A stretch of 64,000 nt of DNA, from positions 12,713-76,712 of the forward strand of contig JAQRMR010000103.1 in the NCBI GenBank assembly GCA_028599115.1, written 5' to 3'. This document shows positions 1-9,482 of this stretch, piece after piece. Position 1 is the stretch's first letter. Each line of letters begins with the position of its first letter. Position numbers and translations under genes: made by a program. The stretch is from Methyloprofundus sp. (GTDB lineage: Bacteria > Pseudomonadota > Gammaproteobacteria > Methylococcales > Methylomonadaceae). The notes under the pieces are model-generated. The model did not search any database, had not been told where the DNA came from, and saw only the letters and a list, made by a program, of their open reading frames with translations.

Positions 1-108
1 AAAAAAAGTTTAAAAAATTATTAAGCTCTACCTATTATAGAATAGGCAAATCTTATTGCTGTTTGCGCTGTATAGCGTTATTTACATCTCCATAACTAAT
101 TACTACTT

Positions 109-876
109 ATGAATGACGATCAACTGCTCCGTTATAGTCGCCAAATTATGTTGCCTCAAGTGGATATAGAGGGGCAAGAAAAGTTACTTGCGGCCAAAAT
201 ATTGATTATTGGGGCGGGAGGTCTCGGCTCACCTGCCGCTTTATACTTAGCGGCTGCAGGTGTTGGTTCGCTCATAATTTATGACGATGATGAAGTTGAT
301 CTTTCTAACTTACAACGGCAAATTTCGCATTACACAAACGATATTGGGACAGATAAAGTCATTTCAACCCAGGAAACAGTAAATAAAATTAATCCTGAGG
401 TAAAGGTTAGAGCGGTTAAGCAGCGATTGCAAGGCGTTATGCTTGCGCAGGAAGTTGCTGCAGCTGATCTTGTACTTGATTGCACGGATAATTTTAGTAC
501 GCGATTTGCTATTAATGCTGCTTGCGTACAACATCAGACCGCCTTGGTTTCTGGTGCAGCAATTCGTTTTGATGGGCAGGTGAGTGTTTTTAATGGCACT
601 GATGAAGCGCCTTGTTATAACTGTTTATATGCAGAAACAGGGGAAGAACTACAAAACTGTGCATTGAATGGTGTGATATCACCGCTGACAGGTATTATTG
701 GTAGCATTCAAGCGTTGGAAGCTATGAAGTTAGTGATGGGGGTTGGAGAGGTGTTATCAGGCCGGCTTTTGTTGCTAGATGGGTTAACGATGCAGTGGAA
801 TGAAATGAAATTGCGCAAAAATTTAACTTGCCCAACCTGCGCTTTAACAAGCTTGCCCTGTCCCGAAGAGCCGTAG
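109..876 (+). CDS. moeB: HesA/MoeB/ThiF family adenylyltransferase (molybdopterin-synthase adenylyltransferase-like)
   Basis: 255 aa ORF; GAGGLGSP nucleotide-binding motif, DNFSTR, CYNC and CPTC zinc Cys pairs typical of MoeB/ThiF. Confidence 0.93.
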   Translation: MNDDQLLRYSRQIMLPQVDIEGQEKLLAAKILIIGAGGLGSPAALYLAAAGVGSLIIYDDDEVDLSNLQRQISHYTNDIGTDKVISTQETVNKINPEVKVRAVKQRLQGVMLAQEVAAADLVLDCTDNFSTRFAINAACVQHQTALVSGAAIRFDGQVSVFNGTDEAPCYNCLYAETGEELQNCALNGVISPLTGIIGSIQALEAMKLVMGVGEVLSGRLLLLDGLTMQWNEMKLRKNLTCPTCALTSLPCPEEP

Positions 877-908
877 AGTCATTTGCGATGATCTTTAGGA
901 GAGCCGTC

Positions 909-1020
909 GTAGGATGGGTAGAGGTACGAAACCCATCGTACAATGCCAACTCCACATAGCAGTCGTGTTTTATTCAGCTGGGTTTGATGGGTTTCGCAAA
1001 CAGCGCTCTACCCATTCTAC
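909..1020. repeat. MITE-like inverted repeat element
   Basis: Left arm GTAGGATGGGTAGAG..TACGAAACCCATC and right arm TGATGGGTTTCG...CTCTACCCATTCTAC are imperfect reverse complements in noncoding DNA. Confidence 0.65.
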
Positions 1021-1041
1021 ATTCTGCCCCGAAGTGTAATG

Positions 1042-1084
1042 CCCTAGTCTATTTTATTAATGTAAAAAATAGGCTAGGGTTTTA
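1042..1084 (+). terminator. Rho-independent terminator-like hairpin downstream of moeB
   Basis: CCCTAGTCTATTTT / AAAATAGGCTAGGG 14-bp stem (one G-T) followed by TTTTATT. Confidence 0.6.
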
Positions 1085-1104
1085 TTGGTTTTAAGACGAA
1101 ACCT

Positions 1105-1245
1105 TTAATGAGATTCTTTGGCTTCTTTCTCTGGAAAAGGGCCGTCGTTTGAGTTTTCTGTGTATTTCAAAATGAAGTAAGCTAAAGGTGCAAAAGCTGC
1201 AGCAGCTGCAATTAACATTAATATATATATTCCAGTAACGCCCAT
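1105..1245 (-). CDS. Small single-pass membrane protein (46 aa), hypothetical
   Basis: My translation: MGVTGIYILMLIAAAAAFAPLAYFILKYTENSNDGPFPEKEAKESH*; AGAGGAATAGTC-ATG gives an SD; hydrophobic N-terminal helix and charged tail; absent from the supplied ORF track. Confidence 0.65.
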   Translation of the reverse strand: MGVTGIYILMLIAAAAAFAPLAYFILKYTENSNDGPFPEKEAKESH

Positions 1246-1443
1246 GACTATTCCTCTTATAATTATTGTAAGACTAAAGGTTAGAATATACCTTTACTCC
1301 ATTAATATAACAAGGGTCTTTGCGAATGATATTTGAATTAAGCGCTTGTTCTATGTTGCTAAAATAAAAACTTCATCGTATACTGCAGAACAGCTTACTT
1401 GATCAAGCTAGTATAAAAATTAAAAATAACTCCGGAGAATATT

Positions 1444-1518
1444 ATGAAATGGGAAACACCAGCATACACAGACCTACGTTTTGGCTTTGAAGTCACTATG
1501 TATATCTACAACCGTTAA
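1444..1518 (+). CDS. pqqA: Coenzyme PQQ precursor peptide PqqA
   Basis: MKWETPAYTDLRFGFEVTMYIYNR* with the conserved E16-x3-Y20 cross-link pair; located directly 5' of pqqB. Confidence 0.97.
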   Translation: MKWETPAYTDLRFGFEVTMYIYNR

Positions 1519-1539
1519 TTTTTCGGTTTAGAGAAAAAG

Positions 1540-1564
1540 AGGCTCTTAATGAGCCTTTTTTTTT
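1540..1564 (+). terminator. Intrinsic terminator/attenuator between pqqA and pqqB
   Basis: AGGCTC-TTAAT-GAGCCT stem-loop followed by a run of T. Confidence 0.75.
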
Positions 1565-1597
1565 GCCTATTTTTCATTACATAAATAAGAGTTTATT

Positions 1598-2506
1598 ATG
1601 CAAATAAGAGTCCTTGGTTCAGGTGCAGGTGGTGGCTTTCCTCAGTGGAACTGTAGTTGCCCTAATTGTAAAGCAGTTCGAGCCGGTTCTATCAAAGCAA
1701 GCACTCGTAACCAGTCATCTATTGCCGTGTCTTCAGATGGTGAGCACTGGGTATTGTTTAATGCATCGCCTGATGTACGCGCGCAATTAGAAGGGTTTCC
1801 TGAAATTCACCCGAAAAATAAAGTCCGTGGTACAGGCATAGAGGCGATTGTCGTGATTGACTCGCAAATTGACCATGTCACCGGCTTATTAATTTTACGT
1901 GAAGGCGACCCTTTAGATATTTACTGTACAGAGATGGTGAAGCAGGATTTAACCACCGGCTTTCCTATTTTTAATATTTTAGAGCACTTCTGTGGTGTCA
2001 ATGATCACCCTATCCCCTTAAATGGTCAGTCGTTTACTATTCCTAATATTGATGATCTTGAGTTCACAGCTTTAGCACTTAAAAGTAAAGCGCCTCCGTA
2101 TTCACCACACAGAAATGATCCGCATGAAGGCGATAATGTCGGCATGATTATTCGTCAAATTTCGACAGGTAAAACGACTTTTTATGCCCCTGGTTTAGGA
2201 GTGATAGAGCCACATGTAGAAAAAGCGATGACCGAAGCAGACTGTGTAATGGTGGATGGTACCTTTTGGACGGATGATGAACTAGCATCCGTCGGGCGAC
2301 CGTTATTAGCACGAAAAATTGGGCATATTCCACAGTCAGGTGAGGGTGGCATGATCGAAATTTTAGATGGTTTGGCAAAGCCACGTAAAATTTTAATCCA
2401 TATTAATAACACCAACCCTATTCTAAATGAAGAGTCTGAAGAACGCGCAATCCTTGATCAACATGGTATAGAAGTTTCTTTTGATAATATGAATATAGAG
2501 GTATAG
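1598..2506 (+). CDS. pqqB: PQQ biosynthesis protein PqqB (metallo-beta-lactamase fold)
   Basis: 302 aa; [25 protein letters not shown]-terminus characteristic of PqqB. Confidence 0.97.
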   Translation: MQIRVLGSGAGGGFPQWNCSCPNCKAVRAGSIKASTRNQSSIAVSSDGEHWVLFNASPDVRAQLEGFPEIHPKNKVRGTGIEAIVVIDSQIDHVTGLLILREGDPLDIYCTEMVKQDLTTGFPIFNILEHFCGVNDHPIPLNGQSFTIPNIDDLEFTALALKSKAPPYSPHRNDPHEGDNVGMIIRQISTGKTTFYAPGLGVIEPHVEKAMTEADCVMVDGTFWTDDELASVGRPLLARKIGHIPQSGEGGMIEILDGLAKPRKILIHINNTNPILNEESEERAILDQHGIEVSFDNMNIEV

Positions 2507-2508
2507 CG

Positions 2509-3234
2509 ATGACTGAACAAGCCCCTTGGTCGCGAGCAGAGTTTGAAGCTAAATTGCGTGGTATGGAAAACAAATACCATATCCATCACCCAATGCATAC
2601 CTTGATGAATGAAGGTAAGCTGACTAAAAAACAACTGCAAGGTTGGGTTGCTAATCGGTTTTATTATCAAATTATGATTCCGATTAAAGACGCGAATATT
2701 TTGGCAAATTGTCCAGATAGAGAAACGCGCGCTATTTGGACGCAGCGAATTTTAGATCATGATGGTCACCCGGGAGATGAAGGTGGCATTGAGGCATGGG
2801 TACAATTAGGTATTGCGGTTGGTATGACGCGTGAAGAAGTCACTTCATTAGAGCATGTCTTACCGGCAGTAAAATTTGCTGTTGATGCTTATGTGAATTT
2901 TGCCAGGCGTGCGGAGTGGCATGAGGCGGCGAGTTCATCATTAACAGAAATGTTTGCCCCTAAAATTCATCAGCAACGTATTAGTAATTGGCCTGAAGTT
3001 TACCCTTGGGTTGACGAAGAAGGGTATATTTACTTCCGTAAACGTTTAACGGAAGCACGGCGCGATGTAGAGCATGGTTTAGAAATTACTTTAGATTGGT
3101 ATAAAACACGTGCGCAGCAAGAGCGTATGGTTGAAATTTTACAGTTTAAATTAGATGTTTTATGGTCAATGGCTGATGCGATGTATATGGCTTATGTTAA
3201 TGATATGCCTCCGTACTTCAATATAGAAGAGTAA
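2509..3234 (+). CDS. pqqC: Pyrroloquinoline-quinone synthase PqqC
   Basis: 241 aa; YHIHHPMH...ANRFYYQ...[12 protein letters not shown], PqqC hallmark residues. Confidence 0.97.
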   Translation: MTEQAPWSRAEFEAKLRGMENKYHIHHPMHTLMNEGKLTKKQLQGWVANRFYYQIMIPIKDANILANCPDRETRAIWTQRILDHDGHPGDEGGIEAWVQLGIAVGMTREEVTSLEHVLPAVKFAVDAYVNFARRAEWHEAASSSLTEMFAPKIHQQRISNWPEVYPWVDEEGYIYFRKRLTEARRDVEHGLEITLDWYKTRAQQERMVEILQFKLDVLWSMADAMYMAYVNDMPPYFNIEE

Positions 3235-3246
3235 TGTGCCCGATAA

Positions 3247-3270
3247 ATAAGGGTAGTCTTCTACCCTTAT
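3247..3270 (+). promoter_or_regulatory. Perfect 10-bp stem-loop in the pqqC-pqqD intergenic region
   Basis: ATAAGGGTAG-TCTT-CTACCCTTAT, exact reverse complements; no T-tract. Confidence 0.6.
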
Positions 3271-3297
3271 ATGATTTCACGTAGCAAAGAAGCGATC

Positions 3298-3570
3298 ATG
3301 AGTATTAACCCCGATAAAATAATTCAATTTTCCCCATTACACCGTCTGCAATGGGAAGAAGCACAGCAAAAAGATGTTATTCTTTATCCTGAAGGCATGG
3401 TAGAGCTGAATCAAAGTTCTGCTGAAATTTTAAAAATGTGTGATGGTACGCGCGCATTAGAGCAAATCGTTAATGATTTGGAAGAGAAATTTAGTACCAC
3501 AGGCTTAAAAAACGACATTATGGCTTTCTTAGAAGTGGCATTACAAAATGGCTGGATCAAACAAGATTAA
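3298..3570 (+). CDS. pqqD: PQQ peptide chaperone PqqD
   Basis: PqqD-like sequence (LHRLQWEEAQQKDVILYPEGMVELNQSSAEIL); ATG at 3298 is more plausible than the track start at 3271. Confidence 0.95.
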   Translation: MSINPDKIIQFSPLHRLQWEEAQQKDVILYPEGMVELNQSSAEILKMCDGTRALEQIVNDLEEKFSTTGLKNDIMAFLEVALQNGWIKQD

Positions 3571-4672
3571 AATCACCCCCCCTCGCTGGTTATTGGCAGA
3601 GCTTACTTATAAGTGTCCGTTACAGTGTCCTTACTGTTCTAATCCTTTAGATTATAACCAGCATAACAATGAAATCAGCACGGAAGATTGGAAGCGAGTG
3701 TTATCTGAAGCGCGCAAGATGGGGGCGGTGCAGCTGGGCTTTTCTGGTGGTGAGCCATTAACTCGGCCTGACTTACCAGAACTAGTTAAACATGCGCGTG
3801 AATTGGGTTATTACAGTAACTTGATTACCTCGGGCTATGGTTTAACGGAAGAAAAAATCCTGCAATTAAAAGAAGCGGGCTTAGACCATATTCAAGTCAG
3901 TATTCAAGCTAGCACGCAAGACTTGAATGATCATATTGCTGGAACAGAATCTTTTCAAAGCAAAAAAGAAGTCGCACGTTTAGTTAAAAAACATGGCTAC
4001 CCGATGGTGCTATGTGTTGTGATTCATCGGGAAAATATTCATCAAATGCCAGAAATTTTAGCGATGGCAGAAGAGCTGGGCGCAGATTATGTAGAGCTGG
4101 CGAATACCCAGTACTATGGCTGGGCGCATGCTAACCGTGATTTATTAATGCCCACTAAAGAACAATATGAAGCGGCTGAAAAAATTGCACAAGACTTTAA
4201 AGAAAAAGTCGCTGATAAAATGAAAATTTATTATGTGATTCCTGACTTTCATGAGGCGCGTCCAAAAGCCTGTATGAATGGCTGGGGGACAACATTCTTA
4301 ACCATTGCTCCTGATGGCATGGCGCTTCCTTGTCACTCTGCTCGTGAATTACCCGGTTTAGATTGCCCTAATGTGACTGAGCACAGTATTTCTGAAATTT
4401 GGAACGAGTCTAAAGCCTTTAATTTTTTCCGTGGTACGGATTGGATGAAAGAGCCTTGTGGTAGTTGTGATGAAAAAGAAAAAGATTTTGGTGGATGTCG
4501 CTGCCAAGCTTATTTATTAACGGGTGATATGTATGCGACTGACCCTGTTTGCCATAAGTCACCAGAAAATACAGTGATTCAAGAGGCGATTGCTTCGGCG
4601 CGAGCTAGTGCATTGTCGGGTGATGAAAAGCCTCTTATCTTTCGGAATTCTAAAAATTCAAAAAAGTATTAA
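3548..4672 (+). CDS. pqqE: PQQ biosynthesis radical SAM enzyme PqqE
   Basis: 374 aa; CPLQCPYC radical SAM motif, C-terminal SPASM cysteines; overlaps pqqD by 23 bp. Confidence 0.97.
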   Translation: MAGSNKIKITPPRWLLAELTYKCPLQCPYCSNPLDYNQHNNEISTEDWKRVLSEARKMGAVQLGFSGGEPLTRPDLPELVKHARELGYYSNLITSGYGLTEEKILQLKEAGLDHIQVSIQASTQDLNDHIAGTESFQSKKEVARLVKKHGYPMVLCVVIHRENIHQMPEILAMAEELGADYVELANTQYYGWAHANRDLLMPTKEQYEAAEKIAQDFKEKVADKMKIYYVIPDFHEARPKACMNGWGTTFLTIAPDGMALPCHSARELPGLDCPNVTEHSISEIWNESKAFNFFRGTDWMKEPCGSCDEKEKDFGGCRCQAYLLTGDMYATDPVCHKSPENTVIQEAIASARASALSGDEKPLIFRNSKNSKKY

Positions 4673-4780
4673 TAACTGATGTTACGCCTATTCAAAAGTG
4701 CAAGTTTAAAGTTGGCGTTTTAATCGTTTAAAAATAAGATCATATAAAATACCCATTCACTGCTATTAGCGAAGGACATA

Positions 4781-4860
4781 AGTAGTGTGCGGAAAAGCGT
4801 AGCGTGCTGCATTGTGCAGTGTGATGGGCACGGGATAAAGCTCCTTAGCCCATCCTACTT
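4781..4860. repeat. Probable degenerate MITE-like repeat, same family as 909..1020
   Basis: Ends with CCCATCCTAC, reverse complement of the GTAGGATGGG end of the first element; noncoding. Confidence 0.45.
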
Positions 4861-4931
4861 TAAAAAACGATACTTATTCATTGGTAGTCAATAGTACGTA
4901 ACTTCAGTTAATAATGGCAATTGTTAAGGGT

Positions 4932-7721
4932 TCATTTTAGGCCTTTAACATGGCTCAAATCTAAAGGATCACGGATAGGTTTGCTCACATAATAACCTTG
5001 TGCATAATCAACTCCTTGCTGTTCCAGAAGCTCTAATATCGCTTGATTCTCTACAAATTCAGCAATAATTTTTTTACCAAAGGCCTGAGAAACTTCTGTC
5101 AGCACTTTAACAAAAAGCTTATCTTCTTCATTAGTATCCATTTGTTTAACAAAGGAGCCATCGATTTTTACATAATCAACAGGGAGTGATTTTAAGTAAT
5201 AAAAAGAGGAAAAGCCGACACCAAAATCATCTAAAGCAAAATGGCAGCCTAGGGCTTTCAGTTTTTTTATCATAGATTTAGCGGATAGAAAATTAGAGAC
5301 GGCTGAAGTTTCTGTGATTTCAAAGATAATCAATTCTGGTTTAACGTGTTCTTGCTTTAATAGGTCTTCAATATAAGGCAGAATACTTTCATCATTCATT
5401 GACCGCCCTGATAAATTGATAGCTAAGCGGGCGTTGTTGTTTATTTTTTGGAAAGCGAGGTGTTGGTCAATTGCTTTTTTCAGAACGAGCCTATCTATTT
5501 GGTCAATAATACCTATTTGCTCAGCCTGGGTAATAAAGTCGCCGGGCATTAGAATTTTATTATCCTCTAATTCAATCCTTAATAGACATTCGTAATGACT
5601 AATCTTTTTTTGCTTAATATCTAAAATAGGTTGGAAAAAAAGCACAAATTGGTCTTGTTTTATCGCAGTTTCAATTGTATTTTTCCAGTGTAATTGCTGA
5701 GTTAATATTTTTTGATATTCAAAATTTGGAGAAAATAAGTGGTAGCGAGAGCGGCCTGTTTGTTTTGCGTGGTACATTGCTAAATCAGCATTTGCTAAAA
5801 GTTGCTGCTGATCCTTTCCGTGCTGTGGATATATGGCAATACCGATACTAAAGCTGATAGGGTGAACTTGGTCATTAATACTGTAGTCAATATTTTTAAG
5901 CGCTTGAAGTAATTTAGTCGCTAGTTTTTGCGCACCTTCTTCTGTTGCCGCAGGCACAATAAGAGTGAATTCGTCGCCACCAATGCGGCTCAGTAAGTCT
6001 GTTTCTCTCACTTCTTTTTTTAGTATGCGAGTAATATGTTGCAGCAAGTCATCGCCTGCTTGGTGTCCGTGGGTATCATTGATGATTTTGAACTGATCTA
6101 AATCAAGATAAAATAGGGCCAACTGGTTGTTATAACGATCAGCAATGGCTAGCATGCTGTCCAATTCTTGCTGGAAATGACGTCGATTACTTAGACCTGT
6201 TAATTGATCATGAGTTGCTATCCAGATTAATTGCTCATCAGCAATATGCTGCTCAGTGACATCAACACCTAAACTTAAAATAATGGTTTCTTGCTCAGGG
6301 TCCGTAGCAAATAATAAGGAGTGAATCCAAGAAATAAACAGGGGTTCACTATTATTAACGGTTAAACGCCCTGAGTAGTTTATTTCTACGGAGGGATTGT
6401 GTTGTAATTGACTAAGCTGTAATAAATGCATGCTTTCATCTTGCGGAATAAAGTTTGCAAAATGGCGGCCAATCATATTTTCTGCTGTGCTTTTGAAGTT
6501 TTGTAGAGCTTCGGTATTGGTGGATAAAATGACACCTTCTATTGATTGAGTAATGACAATAATAGGCGCTGTATCTATTAGCTGCTCCATGAAATTACGC
6601 TGGCGGGTTAGTTCGGATGCATTTTGAATTAATAATTCTGTATTTTGTTGTGCCTCAAATTCTAATGTTTTTAGTTGTTGAGAAACGTGAATAGCTGATT
6701 CTGTTAAAACACTCATTTCATCAGCAAAAAAAGTATTTGTTGATGGCGCTAGGCTTTCTTTAAATGCACCATATTTATGCTGGGCGAGTAAAGGGAGTGC
6801 TTTAGCTAATTGAGAGGCATTATTTAAGCTAAGGCGAATGGTGAAATATAAAAAGAGCGTAATAAATAAAGAGACACCTACTCCAATAAGGGCGAGTTGG
6901 GATAATTTTTGTTGTAAGGCGTAATATTCACTACTAATATCGTTAATAATAACAAAATAAGGCGCTTTTTGATTTTGTTCAATACTGAAAGCAATTATTT
7001 CATAGTGGCGTTGATTATCAATAAATTCTAATGCACGGTTGGTAAAAGAATTGAGCTCATGTTGTTGGATAAATTGTTGCCAAATAGGTAAGTTTTTTTG
7101 TGCTTGAGTGACCACAGAGAGATTGCTAGCGTGATCATTCATTAATAAACCTATATCGCTGTCAACGGTATCTTGATATTGCAATAAAGTATCAGAAAGT
7201 GAGACTGATAGGCTAATGGCGCCGACCAGTTTTGAATTGATTAAAACAGGGATAATAATTTGCTGAAAGCAGCCTTTATGACAGTCAAATTGGTGTTTAG
7301 GGATTTCATCTGTCAATACGGCTTGCAGCACTTCTTCAGATATTTGAGTTCCCTTCCCCCACTGCTTTACTCTTTTACTGTCAATGCTATAAAAACTAGC
7401 ACCTTCTAAGTCCCAAATAAGTCCCCAGTGTGTCCAGTACTCATCAAATAGACCAAATATGAATTGTTCTGAATTTTTTGTACCTTTGGGGGGGATAATG
7501 ATTGATTCGGCAAAGCGTTCGAGTACAAAAAATGATTCGTTATTAATTGCGCGCGCAATATTAATTTGTTTTTGCTGCGTTGTTTGACGATTAGCTAAAA
7601 AGTGGCTGAGTGTTTGTTCATAAAGATAGTATGAGTAAACGCTAAAAAGAGAGATTAAGATAAGGCCAATGCTAATGGATAGCTTCCACTTTAAACTAAG
7701 AAAGGCTAGTTGTTTTTTCAT
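4932..7721 (-). CDS. Membrane sensor with PAS, GGDEF and EAL domains (c-di-GMP turnover)
   Basis: N-terminal TM helices flanking an extracytoplasmic domain; RETD I-site 5 aa before GGDEF; ECLLR, FEITE, DDFGVGFSS EAL motifs. Confidence 0.93.
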   Translation of the reverse strand: MKKQLAFLSLKWKLSISIGLILISLFSVYSYYLYEQTLSHFLANRQTTQQKQINIARAINNESFFVLERFAESIIIPPKGTKNSEQFIFGLFDEYWTHWGLIWDLEGASFYSIDSKRVKQWGKGTQISEEVLQAVLTDEIPKHQFDCHKGCFQQIIIPVLINSKLVGAISLSVSLSDTLLQYQDTVDSDIGLLMNDHASNLSVVTQAQKNLPIWQQFIQQHELNSFTNRALEFIDNQRHYEIIAFSIEQNQKAPYFVIINDISSEYYALQQKLSQLALIGVGVSLFITLFLYFTIRLSLNNASQLAKALPLLAQHKYGAFKESLAPSTNTFFADEMSVLTESAIHVSQQLKTLEFEAQQNTELLIQNASELTRQRNFMEQLIDTAPIIVITQSIEGVILSTNTEALQNFKSTAENMIGRHFANFIPQDESMHLLQLSQLQHNPSVEINYSGRLTVNNSEPLFISWIHSLLFATDPEQETIILSLGVDVTEQHIADEQLIWIATHDQLTGLSNRRHFQQELDSMLAIADRYNNQLALFYLDLDQFKIINDTHGHQAGDDLLQHITRILKKEVRETDLLSRIGGDEFTLIVPAATEEGAQKLATKLLQALKNIDYSINDQVHPISFSIGIAIYPQHGKDQQQLLANADLAMYHAKQTGRSRYHLFSPNFEYQKILTQQLHWKNTIETAIKQDQFVLFFQPILDIKQKKISHYECLLRIELEDNKILMPGDFITQAEQIGIIDQIDRLVLKKAIDQHLAFQKINNNARLAINLSGRSMNDESILPYIEDLLKQEHVKPELIIFEITETSAVSNFLSAKSMIKKLKALGCHFALDDFGVGFSSFYYLKSLPVDYVKIDGSFVKQMDTNEEDKLFVKVLTEVSQAFGKKIIAEFVENQAILELLEQQGVDYAQGYYVSKPIRDPLDLSHVKGLK

Positions 7722-7723
7722 GG

Positions 7724-8998
7724 CTAGAATTGGTAGGCTACTTGTAAGGCATAAATATTCCAGTTTTTAGCAATACTTGTAATATCTGGATTATCAAAAG
7801 ATGAGAGTGTTGATGCACCTTGTACTCGATGATATTCAGCGCGCAGCATCCAATTTGGGGTAATATCCCAGCGAGTACCAAAAACAATATCTTGAGTATA
7901 GCCAATGTGGGCGGGTAAAAAAGGATTGGAAGCAGCAAGAGACTTTCCTTTGCGGTCACTAATATCTACTACACTAGAGTCATAGCGTAGTGTTAGTTGT
8001 ACATTATCTAGAATTCGGTAGCCTGTTTGTACATACCAATGTTCACCAATGGGGCTGCTATCTTGATGTATTGGGTCGTTATTAAAGTCATTCCATTGCA
8101 ATGCATATTCTGCTGTTAGGCTAAATTTTTCTCCATTGTATTGAGCAGATGCTATAAAAGAATTAATTTTGATCTCTAGTTCTTTATATGGGTCGGTAGC
8201 GGTGCCTTCATATGCAAGATTAAGGTTGACATAACTGAAAGCAAGAATATATTTTCCATTATTAATGTCGTAATTAATGTTGGCTAAATAACTAAGCTCA
8301 GAATATAGGTCGCCTTGTACATTAGGGTTGTTAGTGACAGCAAGTAACAATTCTTTATCAGCAGGGTTGCTTAATCCGATATTGAAAGTGAAAGTAAAGT
8401 CACCGTAGTCGGTATTATAATCAGAGTAAAATTGTCCGCCATCCATTGATATAAAAAGTGACCGAGAACGCTCAAAGTAAGCGAGAGGTAGAAAAATAGT
8501 TGGGTGCGTGGCGGCGACATCTCTAGTTTCATTGTATAACCCCCAAGGGTTTCTAATTCGACCAGTTCGCACGCCAAAACGGCCTTGCTGATGAATAAAA
8601 AACGTATAATCCATAAAGGCATAATCTAAGCTAAAGTCACCTTCACTGCCTGTGCTTTCACCAGCCCTTCTATAAAGGCCTTGTATTGCAAAGCTTAAAT
8701 TATTTAGTGCTTGATAAGAAAGATTAAGCCCGACTTCAGTTAGACCTGCAGAAACACTGTCTTTGCTTTTTCCGTAAACATTATTTCCGGAGCTGGAAAA
8801 TAAACCCTGACTAAAAAATCCATGTATTTGGAAATCATCCATCCACGGTTTTTTATAATTAGCCCAGTTAAAGGCTTCACTTATTTCGCTGTCTTCTATA
8901 GAGCTGCTAGCTATGTCATCCTCAGAAAAAACAGGTGTAGCCAGAAGCAGGAGGCAGCAGCTTAGACCGAGCAAAGAGACTGGAGAGAATTTATTCAT
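7724..8998 (-). CDS. Outer-membrane porin-like beta-barrel protein
   Basis: Signal peptide, alternating beta-strand pattern, C-terminal Phe (VAYQF); AAGGAGAACAAG SD before ATG at 8998. Confidence 0.8.
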   Translation of the reverse strand: MNKFSPVSLLGLSCCLLLLATPVFSEDDIASSSIEDSEISEAFNWANYKKPWMDDFQIHGFFSQGLFSSSGNNVYGKSKDSVSAGLTEVGLNLSYQALNNLSFAIQGLYRRAGESTGSEGDFSLDYAFMDYTFFIHQQGRFGVRTGRIRNPWGLYNETRDVAATHPTIFLPLAYFERSRSLFISMDGGQFYSDYNTDYGDFTFTFNIGLSNPADKELLLAVTNNPNVQGDLYSELSYLANINYDINNGKYILAFSYVNLNLAYEGTATDPYKELEIKINSFIASAQYNGEKFSLTAEYALQWNDFNNDPIHQDSSPIGEHWYVQTGYRILDNVQLTLRYDSSVVDISDRKGKSLAASNPFLPAHIGYTQDIVFGTRWDITPNWMLRAEYHRVQGASTLSSFDNPDITSIAKNWNIYALQVAYQF

Positions 8999-9432
8999 CT
9001 TGTTCTCCTTGATCAATATAGCCAATAGAGTTTTTTGTTTGTTTGATGAGTTTTTGCATTTCAGTCATGGAGTCGACGGTAATTGGAGCTTGCCCAGTGC
9101 CTGTATAGGTTTTCCTATTCCATGTTCTGCGTAGTTGGTGGGGAAAAAGTTGTAGTTTTTCTTTTACAAAGCGCTTATGTAAAGGGTGGTCGTCTGGTAG
9201 CACAATAACTTAAATTCTTTCGCCATTGGGCCAATATAAGGTACGCATAGAAAAAATACTAGATAAATTAGTCAGTCAGTTTTTTTAGCTGCTCAGTATT
9301 TTCAGGGTGTGTAATAACCTCTAAAGCATGTGCGCTGTGGGGCGTAAGGGAGAATAATGAGCCGAGTAAAAGCAGGCAGAGTAGGAGCTGCTTATGATAT
9401 TTATTTATCTGCTTTTCTAGGAGAAGGCTCAT
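8991..9432 (-). pseudogene. Degraded small phosphate-ABC-type substrate-binding protein
   Basis: ATG at 9432 opens a signal peptide (MSLLLEKQ...HSAHALEVITHPENTEQLKKLTD*); the frame shifts at the GTCAGTCAGT repeat and resumes as NLSSIFSMRTLYWPNGERI*VIVLPDDHPLHKRFVKEKLQLFPHQLRRTWNRKTYTGTGQAP...IGYID. Confidence 0.75.
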
Positions 9433-9482
9433 GATTAGATTTAATCATTTTTACTGTTGAAATACAAAACTTTCTTTAGCTG

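Noticed and set aside
722-955. 77-aa minus-strand ORF overlapping the moeB 3' end and the repeat
   Set aside because: Antisense to a strong coding gene and repeat DNA; no recognisable family.
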